A program made the translations under genes and the position numbers. DNA of 64,000 bases from Eubacterium sp. AM49-13BH. GTDB lineage: Bacteria; Bacillota; Clostridia; Lachnospirales; Lachnospiraceae. Position 1 is the stretch's first letter. The number at the start of each line of letters is the position of its first letter. The stretch spans positions 1 to 64,000 of the forward strand of contig NZ_QSEK01000007.1 of assembly GCF_003464165.1 (NCBI RefSeq), written 5' to 3'. This document shows positions 8,275-17,495 of the stretch, one piece after another. The notes under the pieces are model-generated. The model saw only the letters and a list, made by a program, of their open reading frames with translations. It was not told the DNA's origin and searched no databases.

Positions 8275-9053
8275 CTATCCCAATGCTATATCAAGAACCA
8301 TCATAAGTGCAAATCCTACAGCGGCACCTATAGTTCCTATATTGCTGTGTTCGCCGTTCTGTGATTCAGGAATAAGTTCCTCTATTACAACATACATCAT
8401 AGCTCCTGCTGCGAAAGAAAGCAGATAAGGAAGAACAGGCGTGATAATACCAGCAATAAGAATTGTTATGAATCCGCCGACAGGTTCAACAACACCAGAA
8501 AGCACTCCGCATATGAATGCTTTCTTCTTACTCATGCCTTCACAACATAATGGCATTGATATAATTGCTCCTTCTGGAAAATTCTGTATTGCAATACCAA
8601 TTGCAAGAGCCATTGCAGCAGTAGCAGTTATTCCTGAATCCTTCATCATTGCGCCGGCGAATGCAACACCGACAGACATGCCCTCAGGAATATTATGTAA
8701 TGTTACGGCGAAGAGCATCATGGTAGTTTTGGATATGGAATTGGTTCTAATACCTTCCTGATTATTGCTTTCAATATGCATATGTGGAATGACAGTATCA
8801 AGAAGCAGAAGAAAGAATATTCCTGCAAGAAAACCAACCAGTGCAGCCAGCCATTCCGGAGCACTGCTTCCTTTTGACATATCTATAGATGGTATCAGCA
8901 AAGACCATACTGATGCGGCAATCATAACTCCTGCCGCGAATCCTAAAAGCATTTTCTCAAACTTTGGAGCAATCCGTTTTTTTAAGAAGAACACCATGCA
9001 GAGCCAAGAGATGTTCCGATAAAAGGAATTGCTAATATTATAAATTCTGACAT
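8275..9053 (-). CDS. ZIP-family metal transporter, frame-broken near its start
   Basis: A roughly 259-aa eight-helix divalent metal importer (zinc, or other first-row metals). The metal-binding helices are clear: HNIPEGMSVG and QNFPEGAIISMP. A cytoplasmic His-containing loop (PHMHIE) is short. The natural start is the ATG at 9053, behind AAAGGAGCT, giving MSEFIILAIPFIGTSLGSA. That frame stops at once unless one base is restored near 8997, after which VFFLKK continues to the end. Both parts fit the family, so a one-base deletion is inferred. It stands alone, convergent with the lipoprotein gene and divergent from araC. A promoter and a palindrome lie just upstream. Confidence 0.88.
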
Positions 9054-9073
9054 AAAAGCTCCTTTCTATGTAA

Positions 9074-9089
9074 GTTAGGTATAACTAAC
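9074..9089 (-). promoter_or_regulatory. Palindromic operator at the ZIP transcription start
   Basis: GTTAGGTATAACTAAC is a near-perfect palindrome at the expected transcription start of the ZIP gene. Its TTAG...CTAA halves resemble binding sites of DtxR/MntR-type metal repressors. Position and symmetry are seen; the regulator is inferred and is not encoded in the window. Confidence 0.5.
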
Positions 9090-9095
9090 ATAATT

Positions 9096-9124
9096 ATTAT
9101 AGCATTTAAGGGTTTATATTACAA
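9096..9124 (-). promoter_or_regulatory. Promoter of the ZIP transporter gene
   Basis: On the minus strand, TTGTAA (9119-9124), a spacer of exactly 17 bases and TATAAT (9096-9101) form a good sigma-A-type promoter. Confidence 0.75.
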
Positions 9125-9168
9125 ATGTTTTATCAAAGGTGAATGATTATATACAAAAGTTACCTATA

Positions 9169-9217
9169 ACGACTTTTTAAAATATAAGTTTCTTAAGACG
9201 ACTTTTTATGTTAAAAT
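9169..9217 (+). promoter_or_regulatory. Direct repeats and weak promoter ahead of araC
   Basis: ACGACTTTTT occurs twice in the same orientation (9169-9178 and 9198-9207), with 29 bases from start to start, close to three helical turns. The second copy is inside a weak promoter (TTTCTT 9189, 17 bases, TAAAAT 9212). This is a plausible site for autoregulation by the AraC protein. Confidence 0.45.
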
Positions 9218-9245
9218 GTTTCTATGATGTCAGGAGGTGCGTGAT

Positions 9246-10121
9246 TTGGATAAAATGACTGGTGATAATGTACTTAAATCTTTATTTCATCTGAACAGAT
9301 ATGTGTCAGGCACTAAAACTGACCGGCATAATCATGCTTATGCAGAATTGCTGTATGTATCTGATGGAAGTCTTACACAGCATATAAGTGGAGATGATGT
9401 ACATATGAAGAAAGGTGATGTATGCCTGATTAATTCGGATTGTGTACATTGGGAAAGCTTTGAGGATGAAGCTGCATTTGTAATAAGACTTGAAGTATCG
9501 GATGTGATTGTTAAAGCACTTATAACGAATTCAATGGCAGATGAACAGGCATCCGATTATATTAAAGAGCTAGGGAAAGCATTAAAGAACAGCGGATACA
9601 TACACTTTACATTCAGAAATCATTATGATAATGAATTAAAAGATATGCTGACGGATCTTATTAATGAGTGTGGTGTGGCGGATATGGCGTCTGCATATAT
9701 ATGTCAGGGACTTATGCTTAGGATTCTGTGGCGGCTAGGAACAGTATATGAGTATGCGCAGTCAAGATACATAAGAAAGAAAATTAACTGGCTTTTGCAT
9801 CAGGAAATTACAGATTTTATTGAAGATAATATGAAAGATGTTACAATAGATATGCTTGTTGAAAGATTCGGTTATCAGGAGGATTATTTCAACAGGTTTT
9901 TAAAGGCACAGACAGGTATGACTTTCACGGAATATCTGCAGGATTGCAGATTGAACAAATCGGCCATTCTCTTAAAAGAAGATTCAAGGGATGTTGATGA
10001 GATTATAAAGGAAGTCGGATATAGAAACAAAGGATATTTTTACAGGATATTTACTGAGAAATACAACATGACACCTGCAAAATTCAGAAAATATATTAAA
10101 GAAATGGAGTTTACGATATGA
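9246..10121 (+). CDS. AraC-family regulator of the adjacent xylosidase
   Basis: A 291-aa regulator with an N-terminal cupin-like sensor (RHNHAYAELLYVSDG, about residues 28-42) and a C-terminal AraC double helix-turn-helix (about residues 190-290; TIDMLVERFGYQEDYFNRFLK and the second HTH DEIIKEVGYRNKGYFYRIF). TTG 9246 is chosen because AGGAGGT lies seven bases upstream; ATG 9255 is too far from it and GTG 9237 overlaps it. The stop overlaps the GH43 start by four bases (ATGA), so both are one transcript and the regulator probably responds to a xylan-derived sugar. The sugar is inferred from the neighbour. Confidence 0.88.
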   Translation: MDKMTGDNVLKSLFHLNRYVSGTKTDRHNHAYAELLYVSDGSLTQHISGDDVHMKKGDVCLINSDCVHWESFEDEAAFVIRLEVSDVIVKALITNSMADEQASDYIKELGKALKNSGYIHFTFRNHYDNELKDMLTDLINECGVADMASAYICQGLMLRILWRLGTVYEYAQSRYIRKKINWLLHQEITDFIEDNMKDVTIDMLVERFGYQEDYFNRFLKAQTGMTFTEYLQDCRLNKSAILLKEDSRDVDEIIKEVGYRNKGYFYRIFTEKYNMTPAKFRKYIKEMEFTI

Positions 10122-11656
10122 GTGATATGTATAACAATCCGGTACAGAGAGGATTCTTTCCAGATCCTTCGGTAGTAAGAGTTGGAGATGACTATTATAT
10201 GGCTAATTCAACATTTCAGTATTTCCCTGCAATTGCAATCAGCCATTCGAAGGATATGATTCACTGGCATGTAATCGGACATGCTATTACAGATTCGGAG
10301 GAACTTGATTTAAGAGATATAAAGGATTCACATGGAATATGGGCACCGGATATTAATTATGTTGATGGTAAATTCATTATAATGGCAACTTTAAGGCTTA
10401 ACGGAGATGGCAAAAGAGATAATAATGTATTAAGACGTCAGCTTGTTGTAACATCAGATAAGCCACAAGGACCATATTCAAAGCCAGCCTGGCTTGAGGT
10501 TGATAATATTGATCCGTCTTTATTTGTTGATGATGACGGGAAGAAGTATCTTCTTATAAGTCCGGGAATCAATCTTTTACCATTAAGTGATGACTGCACT
10601 AAGGTTACGGGCGAAAGTGTGTGTGTATGGCCGGGAACTGGAGAGAGATGCCCGGAAGGACCACACATTTTTAAGAAGGGTGAGTATTATTATGCAATGC
10701 TGGCAGAAGGTGGTACAGGCTATGGACATGGAATCAATGTTGCCCGTTCAAAGAATCTGTATGGGCCATATGAGGAATCGCCATACAATCCTGTATTAAG
10801 ACAGTTTAATCCTGATGCACCAATACAGAGAACGGGACATGGCAATATGATAGAGGCACAGGATGGAAGCTGGTGGTGTTATTATCTGTGTGGAAGACCT
10901 AATCAGGGCAATTACACAACGATAGGCAGAGAGACAGCACTTGACCCTGTTACATGGCTTTCGGATGACTGGTTTGTGATTAATGACAGGAAAGGACCAA
11001 GCCTTACACAGAAAGCACCTGAATTGCCAGAATACACATTTGAAAAATGGACAAGGGATGATTTTGATGATGATACTCTTAATCTTAACTGGGAGTTTGT
11101 AAGAAATCCTGTTAAGGGTAATTATTCTCTTACGGAAAGAAAAGGATACTTAAGGCTCTGGACAATGGATGGAACTCTTAATGAGATAAGGGCTAAGAAT
11201 ACTCTTGTAAGAAGAGAACAGGAATTATCGTATACGGCACATACAAAGGTTGACTTCTATCCTGAAAAGGACGGAGAGCAGGCAGGGCTTACATGCTATT
11301 ACAGTACTGCGACTTATGTGAGATTTTCACTGTGCTATGAAAATGGAAGAAAATTGCAGCTTGTGATTAACAGAAACCACGGTGAGGAGCTTATCTCACA
11401 GGTGGACAATATAAAGGAGCAGAGCATATACTTAAAGGTTGTAGTTGATAAACTGACAAGAAGCTTTTACTACAGCTATGATGGTGAACAATGGGAACTT
11501 GCTGGAGTGCTTGAAAACTGTATATATCTGTGTGATGAGGGAGTGCCTGATGACAGAAAGAGGCACACTGGAACGCTTGTTGGAATATATGCCAATAATG
11601 GCGGCTGCGGAAGCAGAATACCGGCTGATTTTGATTATTTTGAATATGAGGATTAG
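10118..11656 (+). CDS. Glycoside hydrolase family 43 beta-xylosidase
   Basis: A 512-aa GH43 enzyme of the beta-xylosidase type that releases xylose (or arabinose) from short oligosaccharides. The five-bladed propeller carries the catalytic base Asp in FFPDPSVV (about residue 16), the pKa-tuning Asp in WAPDINY and the general acid Glu in CPEGPHIF. From about residue 310 a concanavalin-like beta-sandwich follows, as in GH43 xylosidases. No signal peptide is seen, so it acts in the cytoplasm on imported oligosaccharides; no transporter is next to it. It is translationally coupled to the AraC gene. Confidence 0.93.
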   Translation: MSDMYNNPVQRGFFPDPSVVRVGDDYYMANSTFQYFPAIAISHSKDMIHWHVIGHAITDSEELDLRDIKDSHGIWAPDINYVDGKFIIMATLRLNGDGKRDNNVLRRQLVVTSDKPQGPYSKPAWLEVDNIDPSLFVDDDGKKYLLISPGINLLPLSDDCTKVTGESVCVWPGTGERCPEGPHIFKKGEYYYAMLAEGGTGYGHGINVARSKNLYGPYEESPYNPVLRQFNPDAPIQRTGHGNMIEAQDGSWWCYYLCGRPNQGNYTTIGRETALDPVTWLSDDWFVINDRKGPSLTQKAPELPEYTFEKWTRDDFDDDTLNLNWEFVRNPVKGNYSLTERKGYLRLWTMDGTLNEIRAKNTLVRREQELSYTAHTKVDFYPEKDGEQAGLTCYYSTATYVRFSLCYENGRKLQLVINRNHGEELISQVDNIKEQSIYLKVVVDKLTRSFYYSYDGEQWELAGVLENCIYLCDEGVPDDRKRHTGTLVGIYANNGGCGSRIPADFDYFEYED

Positions 11657-11662
11657 ATTTTT

Positions 11663-12907
11663 ATGAGTTTTGATTGTGTGATTATAGGCGGAGGCGCAGC
11701 CGGAATGATGGCTGCCATACAATGTAAAGAGAATAATATGCAGACTGTGATTATAGAACACACAGCAAAGCTTGGAACTAAGATTTTAAAGACAGGCAAT
11801 GGCAAATGTAATTTTTCTAATACATTTATGACTAAGGAAATGTATCAGAACAATAACGCAGATTATGCGATGGAGATTATTAACAGGTTTAATGTTGATG
11901 ATACAATACATTTTTTTGAGGACTTAAGTGTATATAAGAAGGAACGTAATGGTTATCTGTATCCGAGGTCAGAGATGGCGGCTTCTGTGGCTCTGGCACT
12001 TACAGGAAAGATACAGGCACTTGATATTCCGGTTTTTTTTGAGACATCTGTTAAAAGAATTGACAGGGCAGGCAGCGAATATGTGTTACAGCTTGAAGGA
12101 GCGAAGACTAATACGATTAAGACTAAGACAGTGATACTTGCATGTGGTTCGGCAGCTTCACCGTCTTCTGGTTCTGATGGAAGCGGTTATAAGCTTGTTA
12201 AGAAGCTTGGGATTAAGGTTGTTAAGCCTCTTCCGGCTCTTACGGCACTTGAATCGGACAAGAAGAATATGAAGCTTGCTACAGGTGTAAGAGCACTTGG
12301 AAATGTTAAGATTATGGCAGCAGGCAGAAAGGTATCTGAGGATACTGGCGAGATTCAGTTTACTGATTATGGAATATCAGGAATTCCTGTTTTTCAGGTG
12401 AGCCGTTTTGCTGTCAGAGCGATGGAAGAAGGACGGAGGGTTGAAGCACTTGTTGATGTGGCAGCAGATATTAAAGAAGATGACCTTGTATCAATGTTAA
12501 AATATGCTGTTAATACAAGAAAACATCAGTCAGTAAGTGAAAGTCTGTCGGGACTGTTTAATAAAAAGCTTGTAATGATGATATGTAAGGATATCGGAAT
12601 TGAGGGCAATTCCTCGGCTTCTGATATAGATGACGACATATGCCGGAAACTTGCCAGACATATGAAATCCCTCCACTATCATATAACAGGATATAAGGGC
12701 AATGATTATGCACAGGTCTGCCAGGGTGGTGTTGATGTGTCAGGACTGAATGGCAATCTTGAATCAGTTGATAATCCTGGAATATTCTTTGCAGGGGAGC
12801 TTGTGGATATAGACGGTAAATGTGGAGGTTATAACCTTCAGTGGGCATGGAGCAGCGGTGTGGTTGCTGCTAAGTCAGCGTTTGATTATTGCAACAGACA
12901 GGAATGA
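11663..12907 (+). CDS. BaiN/HI0933-type flavoprotein
   Basis: A 414-aa FAD-containing oxidoreductase of the HI0933/YhiN/BaiN family, whose physiological substrate is generally unknown. The N-terminal FAD fold reads CVIIGGGAAGMMAAIQ, followed by the family motif KTGNGKCNFSN. The C-terminal GGVDVSGLNG and CGGYNLQWAWSSG motifs are conserved. Some members take part in bile acid dehydroxylation or aminoacetone oxidation; neither can be claimed here. It starts six bases after the xylosidase stop and its own stop overlaps a possible start of the next flavoprotein, so the two flavoproteins probably form one unit. Confidence 0.9.
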   Translation: MSFDCVIIGGGAAGMMAAIQCKENNMQTVIIEHTAKLGTKILKTGNGKCNFSNTFMTKEMYQNNNADYAMEIINRFNVDDTIHFFEDLSVYKKERNGYLYPRSEMAASVALALTGKIQALDIPVFFETSVKRIDRAGSEYVLQLEGAKTNTIKTKTVILACGSAASPSSGSDGSGYKLVKKLGIKVVKPLPALTALESDKKNMKLATGVRALGNVKIMAAGRKVSEDTGEIQFTDYGISGIPVFQVSRFAVRAMEEGRRVEALVDVAADIKEDDLVSMLKYAVNTRKHQSVSESLSGLFNKKLVMMICKDIGIEGNSSASDIDDDICRKLARHMKSLHYHITGYKGNDYAQVCQGGVDVSGLNGNLESVDNPGIFFAGELVDIDGKCGGYNLQWAWSSGVVAAKSAFDYCNRQE

Positions 12908-12912
12908 GAATA

Positions 12913-14541
12913 ATGGAAAAGAAATGTATTAAGATTAGTAATATAAAGATATCTCCTGATAAAGATACGACTTTTTTAGAAGGAGCTATAAGAAAAGAAT
13001 TAAGACTTGGAAAAGATGCACAGATTGATTATGAAATAGCTAAAAGGTCACTTGACTGCAGACACAAGCCTCAGGTTATGTATATATACAGTGTCGAAGT
13101 GTATAAGGTGGTGCGTTCTGGCAGGGAAGAAAAGCTTGAAAATGTTCTTAAGAAATCAGGCTGTAAGAATGCCGTTATGTCTAAGAGAGTTATCTATAAG
13201 TTTCCCGTTACTGCTACAGAAAATGTTGATGAAGATAAAAGACCTGTAGTTATCGGATTTGGACCGGCAGGAATATTCTGTGCTCTTGAGCTTGCCAAAG
13301 CGGGGCTTAAACCTGTTGTATATGAGCGTGGGCAGGATGTTGATACAAGAACTAAGAAGGTTGCACAGTTCTGGGAGACGGGTGAGCTTGATACAGAATG
13401 TAATGTGCAGTTTGGTGAAGGCGGAGCAGGCACATTTTCTGATGGAAAGCTTAACACACAGATTTCAGATACATTTGGAAGAATAAGATATGTTCTGCAG
13501 AGCTTTGTAAAGTTCGGTGCATCAGAAGATATTCTGTATGTCAATAAGCCACATATAGGAACAGACGTGCTTGCGGTTGTAATTAAGAATATAAGACAGC
13601 ATATTACCGCGCTTGGCGGTGAAGTTAATTTTGGAAGCTGTCTTAAAAAGATAGATATTAGAGATGGTAAAGTGTGTGGCGTTGTCATAGCTGACAAAGA
13701 CGGAGAGCACGCAAGAAAATGCAGTAAAGTGTGCCTTGCAATAGGTCACAGCTCAAGAGATACATTTGAATATCTTCACAGTGAGAATATAGATATGGAG
13801 CCGAAGCCTTTTGCAGTAGGAGTAAGAATAGAACATCCTCAGGAAATGATTAATTATAATGCTTATGCTGATGCTGCATATGAGCTTCCGGCTGCTGATT
13901 ATAAAGTTACTTACAAGACAAAGAATACAGATAAAGAACGAGGTGTGTATTCTTTCTGCATGTGTCCAGGAGGTTATGTTGTTAATGCTTCATCAGAGAA
14001 CGGCAGGACATGTGTTAATGGAATGAGTTATTCAGGCCGTGATTCCCGCAATGCTAATTCAGCAATAATTGTTACAGTCGGACCAGATGATTTCGGACAT
14101 GGAGTACTTGACGGAATAAAATTTCAGAGACAGTTAGAAGCAAATGCTTATGCTGAAGGAAATGGAAAAGTTCCGGTACAGTTATTTGGCGATTTTGAAA
14201 AAAATATAACAACAACGGAATTGGGAGAGGTTGAGCCTTGTATAAAGGGTGAATATACATTTGCTAATCTTAAGAATGTATTACCTTCTTATGTGACAGA
14301 TTCGGTTGTTGAAGGTGTGCATGGTTTTTCAAGATTTATACATGACTTTGACAGGAAAGATGCCGTACTTTCGGGTGTTGAGAGCAGAACCTCAAGTCCT
14401 GTAAGAATAGTAAGAAATGATGAACTTGTGAGCACATCGGTGTGTGGCTTGTATCCGTGCGGTGAAGGTGCAGGGTATGCTGGAGGCATAACATCCGCAG
14501 CGGTTGACGGCGTTAAGGTTGCAGAGTATATGACTGTGTGA
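12913..14541 (+). CDS. FAD-dependent dehydrogenase-like protein
   Basis: A 542-aa member of the large family annotated as NAD(P)/FAD-dependent oxidoreductase (uncharacterised FAD-dependent dehydrogenase). About 80 N-terminal residues form the typical small domain (CIKISNIKISPD, then RSLDCRHKPQVMYIYSVEV). The FAD fold (VIGFGPAGIFCALELA) follows near residue 110, then GEGGAGTFSDGKL and a C-terminal GEGAGYAGGI. ATG 12913 is ten bases after AGGA; ATG 12904, overlapping the previous stop, is an alternative. The biological substrate is unknown. No terminator separates it from the flavoprotein upstream. Confidence 0.88.
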   Translation: MEKKCIKISNIKISPDKDTTFLEGAIRKELRLGKDAQIDYEIAKRSLDCRHKPQVMYIYSVEVYKVVRSGREEKLENVLKKSGCKNAVMSKRVIYKFPVTATENVDEDKRPVVIGFGPAGIFCALELAKAGLKPVVYERGQDVDTRTKKVAQFWETGELDTECNVQFGEGGAGTFSDGKLNTQISDTFGRIRYVLQSFVKFGASEDILYVNKPHIGTDVLAVVIKNIRQHITALGGEVNFGSCLKKIDIRDGKVCGVVIADKDGEHARKCSKVCLAIGHSSRDTFEYLHSENIDMEPKPFAVGVRIEHPQEMINYNAYADAAYELPAADYKVTYKTKNTDKERGVYSFCMCPGGYVVNASSENGRTCVNGMSYSGRDSRNANSAIIVTVGPDDFGHGVLDGIKFQRQLEANAYAEGNGKVPVQLFGDFEKNITTTELGEVEPCIKGEYTFANLKNVLPSYVTDSVVEGVHGFSRFIHDFDRKDAVLSGVESRTSSPVRIVRNDELVSTSVCGLYPCGEGAGYAGGITSAAVDGVKVAEYMTV

Positions 14542-14562
14542 GACTGCTGACATGGCATAATA

Positions 14563-14591
14563 TGGACTTTTTAATAAAAATATAGTAAAAT
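14563..14591 (+). promoter_or_regulatory. Probable promoter of the proline operon
   Basis: TGGACT (14563), a 17-base spacer and TAAAAT (14586) lie 37 bases before the proB start, in an AT-rich gap. Confidence 0.5.
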
Positions 14592-14628
14592 AAATCAATG
14601 TTTGAATTTTTTACTGGAGATATAGAAT

Positions 14629-15479
14629 ATGGGGAATTATAGAGAATTTATAAAAGACAAGAAAAGAATTGTCATAAAGATAGGATCATCTTCGCTTATG
14701 CATGAGCAGACAGGAAGATTAGATCTTCTGAAAATCGAGAAGCTTGTGAGAATTCTTATTGATATTAAGAATTCAGGCAAGGATGTGGTACTTGTTTCTT
14801 CCGGGGCAATAGCAGTAGGAAGAGCTGTTATAGGACTTAATGACAGACCTACAGAGCTTCCTGTAAAACAGGCTTGCGCTTCGATAGGACAGGCTAAGTT
14901 AATGATGGTTTACCAGAAGATATTTGCAGAATATGGTGCTGTTGCATCCCAGGTTCTTCTTACTAAGAACACTATTGTTAATGATGTGAACAGAACTAAT
15001 GCACAGAATACATTTAACGAAATCTTAAAGCTTGGCGCAGTTCCAATTGTTAATGAGAATGATACAGTATCAACTTATGAGATTGAACAGCTTCAGGCTT
15101 TTGGAGATAATGACAGACTTTCAGCAATTGTTGCTTCAATTATCGGGGCAGATCTTCTTATTCTGTTATCTGATATTGACGGTCTGTATACAGATGATCC
15201 GAATACTAATCCTAATGCAAAATTCGTTGAGACTGTATATGAGATTGATGATAAGCTTATGGGAATGGGCAAAGGCTCATCCGGCAGTAATATGGGGACT
15301 GGCGGTATGACAACCAGCTAATCGCAGGAAAGATTGCAACACTGTCGGGGGCAGATATGATTATTACTAACGGTAATGATGTTGATAATATTATCAGGGT
15401 TATGGCTGGAGAGAATGTTGGAACTCTGTTCTTGAATCACAGGGCATCTGATTTTGATCTGATGTCACTTATAGACTAG
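14629..15479 (+). CDS. proB: Glutamate 5-kinase, frame-broken near the end
   Basis: ProB phosphorylates glutamate in the first step of proline synthesis. The amino-acid-kinase fold is clear: KIGSSSLMHE, LVSSGAIAVGR and the VNENDTVST and FGDNDRLSA motifs. The reading frame stops at 15321 directly after GTGGMTT, where the family continues with a Lys. Restoring one A near 15314 gives KLIAGKIATLSGADM and on to a stop at 15479, a protein of about 283 aa. There is no C-terminal PUA domain, as in the short ProB type. The start is preceded by CTGGAGAT. The second gene of proline synthesis, proA, lies 2 kb downstream in the same operon. Confidence 0.92.
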
Positions 15480-15519
15480 AAAGACTGGATATTACTTGCA
15501 CAACTATGGGAGGTCATAC

Positions 15520-16665
15520 ATGGATATTAAGCTGATGAAGAATTCAGAGAAGGGAATTTTTTTTCCAATTAATGACAGGCTTTTAATGCAGATAACAGAT
15601 GATAATTATCAGTATCAGGGGCTTCATGGAAAAAAATATTTTATTCTTAATGCAGCAACTAATGAGAAGTATGAAGTGGCATCACAGGTTAAGAAGTATC
15701 ATTTCTGCAAGGTGAGGTATGCATGCCTTGAAAGAAATTATATGTTCTTCACATCACTGGAATCAGTGACTGAAAGCCGTACACTTCTTACTGTATACAG
15801 ATTTATGTTTGATACTAATGAGAATGAAGCTGTATTCAGTATGGAGATAGATAACACTGATATTTCACGGAAGTTAAGATATTATATATTTGTAATGGAT
15901 TCTAACTACTTTTTTGTTGAGAAGCTTGACACGAATGGAAAACTTATAGATATATTTTTACATGATATTAATTCTGAATCAGACAATAATCTGAGTGATA
16001 CATTTGTAAAGGACTTGGGGATATACAAGGTTCTTCCTACAGGGGGTAATAATTGTGTGATTAAATTCGGAGCTGACAGGCTTATATCAGATGATTCACA
16101 TAATGATGAGAAGATAGCACTTTTTAATGCCAAGCAGTTTGTATCGGAGATATCTTTTAACGGACAGATGATTACTATGGAAGAACTGGATGCATCTGAT
16201 AAAGATACTACATTTCCATATATTAAAGCTAGTGCGGGGAAGATTATTTATTCCAAATATAATTTCCAGAGCCAGTCAGAAGAGATTGTGATATATGATG
16301 CTATAACAAAGGTTAAGCAGGTAAGATTTAATAACAATGTCGAGCATGCAATGGATTTGAGTTTTACATATATTATTAATGACACGCCTTATATACTTAA
16401 GAATGAGGACAAGAGCACATGCTTTGTTAATCTTAATACACAGAAGCCAGAATACAGGCTTCATTCCGATATGAAATTCAGATATATGAAGAATGATATT
16501 GTTGTTATAACCCGTATGAGACATAGATTTTTCTTTATTAAGAAAGCTTCTGAATATATTGAAGCATACAGAATATCGGAACTTCATCATCCTATGTTTT
16601 CTACAAAGGCTGTGTATAATAGTTGTGTAGAAAGCGGAGATGATTTGATTATATTTACTAATTAG
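15520..16665 (+). CDS. Unknown 381-aa protein inside the proline operon
   Basis: I do not recognise this gene. It encodes a 381-aa soluble protein without signal peptide or membrane segment, rich in aromatic and charged residues. Recurring short beta-strand-like stretches (YFFVEKLDTNGKLI, KIALFNAKQF, EEIVIYDAITKVKQV, STCFVNLNTQ) at roughly regular spacing suggest a beta-propeller or similar repeat fold. ATG 15520 has GGGAGGT upstream. It lies between proB and proA with short gaps and in the same strand, so is co-transcribed; no role in proline synthesis is evident. A scaffold or sensor function would be a guess. Confidence 0.75.
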   Translation: MDIKLMKNSEKGIFFPINDRLLMQITDDNYQYQGLHGKKYFILNAATNEKYEVASQVKKYHFCKVRYACLERNYMFFTSLESVTESRTLLTVYRFMFDTNENEAVFSMEIDNTDISRKLRYYIFVMDSNYFFVEKLDTNGKLIDIFLHDINSESDNNLSDTFVKDLGIYKVLPTGGNNCVIKFGADRLISDDSHNDEKIALFNAKQFVSEISFNGQMITMEELDASDKDTTFPYIKASAGKIIYSKYNFQSQSEEIVIYDAITKVKQVRFNNNVEHAMDLSFTYIINDTPYILKNEDKSTCFVNLNTQKPEYRLHSDMKFRYMKNDIVVITRMRHRFFFIKKASEYIEAYRISELHHPMFSTKAVYNSCVESGDDLIIFTN

Positions 16666-16679
16666 TGACAGAGGTTTGT

Positions 16680-16934
16680 ATGGTTACAGAGAAAACATTA
16701 GAAAGAATTAACGAGCTTTATCATAAATCTAAAGCAGAGGGACTTACAGATGCAGAGCTTGCTGAACAGAAGCAGTTAAGAGCTGAATATGTTAAAGCTT
16801 TCAGAGAAAACTTAAGAGGACAGTTAGAATCTATTAAGATTAAGAATCCTGATGGTTCTTTAATAGATGTCAAGGCAAGACATGATGAGAAGATGAAAAG
16901 ATTGTCAGAGGAACAGGCAGAGAAAGGTAACTAG
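16680..16934 (+). CDS. DUF896 (YnzC-like) small protein
   Basis: An 84-aa DUF896 protein, a small helical hairpin family found in Firmicutes (YnzC, YneJ-region proteins) with unknown function. The signature is INELYHKSKAEGLTDAELAEQ followed by LRAEYVKAFRENLRGQL. ATG 16680 is chosen for AGAGG a few bases upstream; the frame runs back to a GTG without a site. It abuts the next gene with no gap (stop 16934, start 16935), so is translated in the same operon. Confidence 0.9.
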   Translation: MVTEKTLERINELYHKSKAEGLTDAELAEQKQLRAEYVKAFRENLRGQLESIKIKNPDGSLIDVKARHDEKMKRLSEEQAEKGN

Positions 16935-17495
16935 ATGGATAAGAATGAAGTGCGTCAGCTTATTATGAACCGCAGACATGAATTGTCAGATGAAGATATT
17001 GAAATGCAGAGTAGACTTATAATTGACAGATTGAAAAAATCGGACATATATAAGACATCGGAAAATGTATTTCTGTATATGAGCTATAACAGGGAAGTTG
17101 ATACATATATGCTTCTTTCGCAGTGTCTAACAGATGATAAGAAAGTATATGCTCCGAGAGTTTTATCAAAGACAGATATGGAATTCTATCGTATTATGGA
17201 TGAACATGACCTTGTTAGCGGCTATATGGGAATTATGGAACCATCTGACGCCTGTGAGAAAGCTGATACCAGAGATGGACTTTTTATTATGCCTGGGCTT
17301 GCGTTTGATTATGATTTTCACAGAATAGGTTATGGCGGAGGCTTTTATGACAGATATTTATCAGAAGATAATACATTTATAAAAGCGGCGCTTGCTTTTG
17401 ATTTCCAGCTATTAGAGAGTATTCCTTATGAGGAACATGATTTAAAGCCGGATTATATTATTACACAGACACAGTTTATAAGGAGGGAGAACTGA
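16935..17495 (+). CDS. 5-formyltetrahydrofolate cyclo-ligase
   Basis: A 186-aa enzyme converting 5-formyl-THF and ATP into 5,10-methenyl-THF. The N-terminal basic segment (KNEVRQLIMNRRHELS) is family-like. The ATP/substrate loop is clear near the C-terminus as FIMPGLAFDYDFHRIGYGGGFYDRY. Length is that of the family. It sits between DUF896 and proA; its stop overlaps the proA start by one base, showing tight coupling. The link with proline synthesis is positional only. Confidence 0.93.
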   Translation: MDKNEVRQLIMNRRHELSDEDIEMQSRLIIDRLKKSDIYKTSENVFLYMSYNREVDTYMLLSQCLTDDKKVYAPRVLSKTDMEFYRIMDEHDLVSGYMGIMEPSDACEKADTRDGLFIMPGLAFDYDFHRIGYGGGFYDRYLSEDNTFIKAALAFDFQLLESIPYEEHDLKPDYIITQTQFIRREN

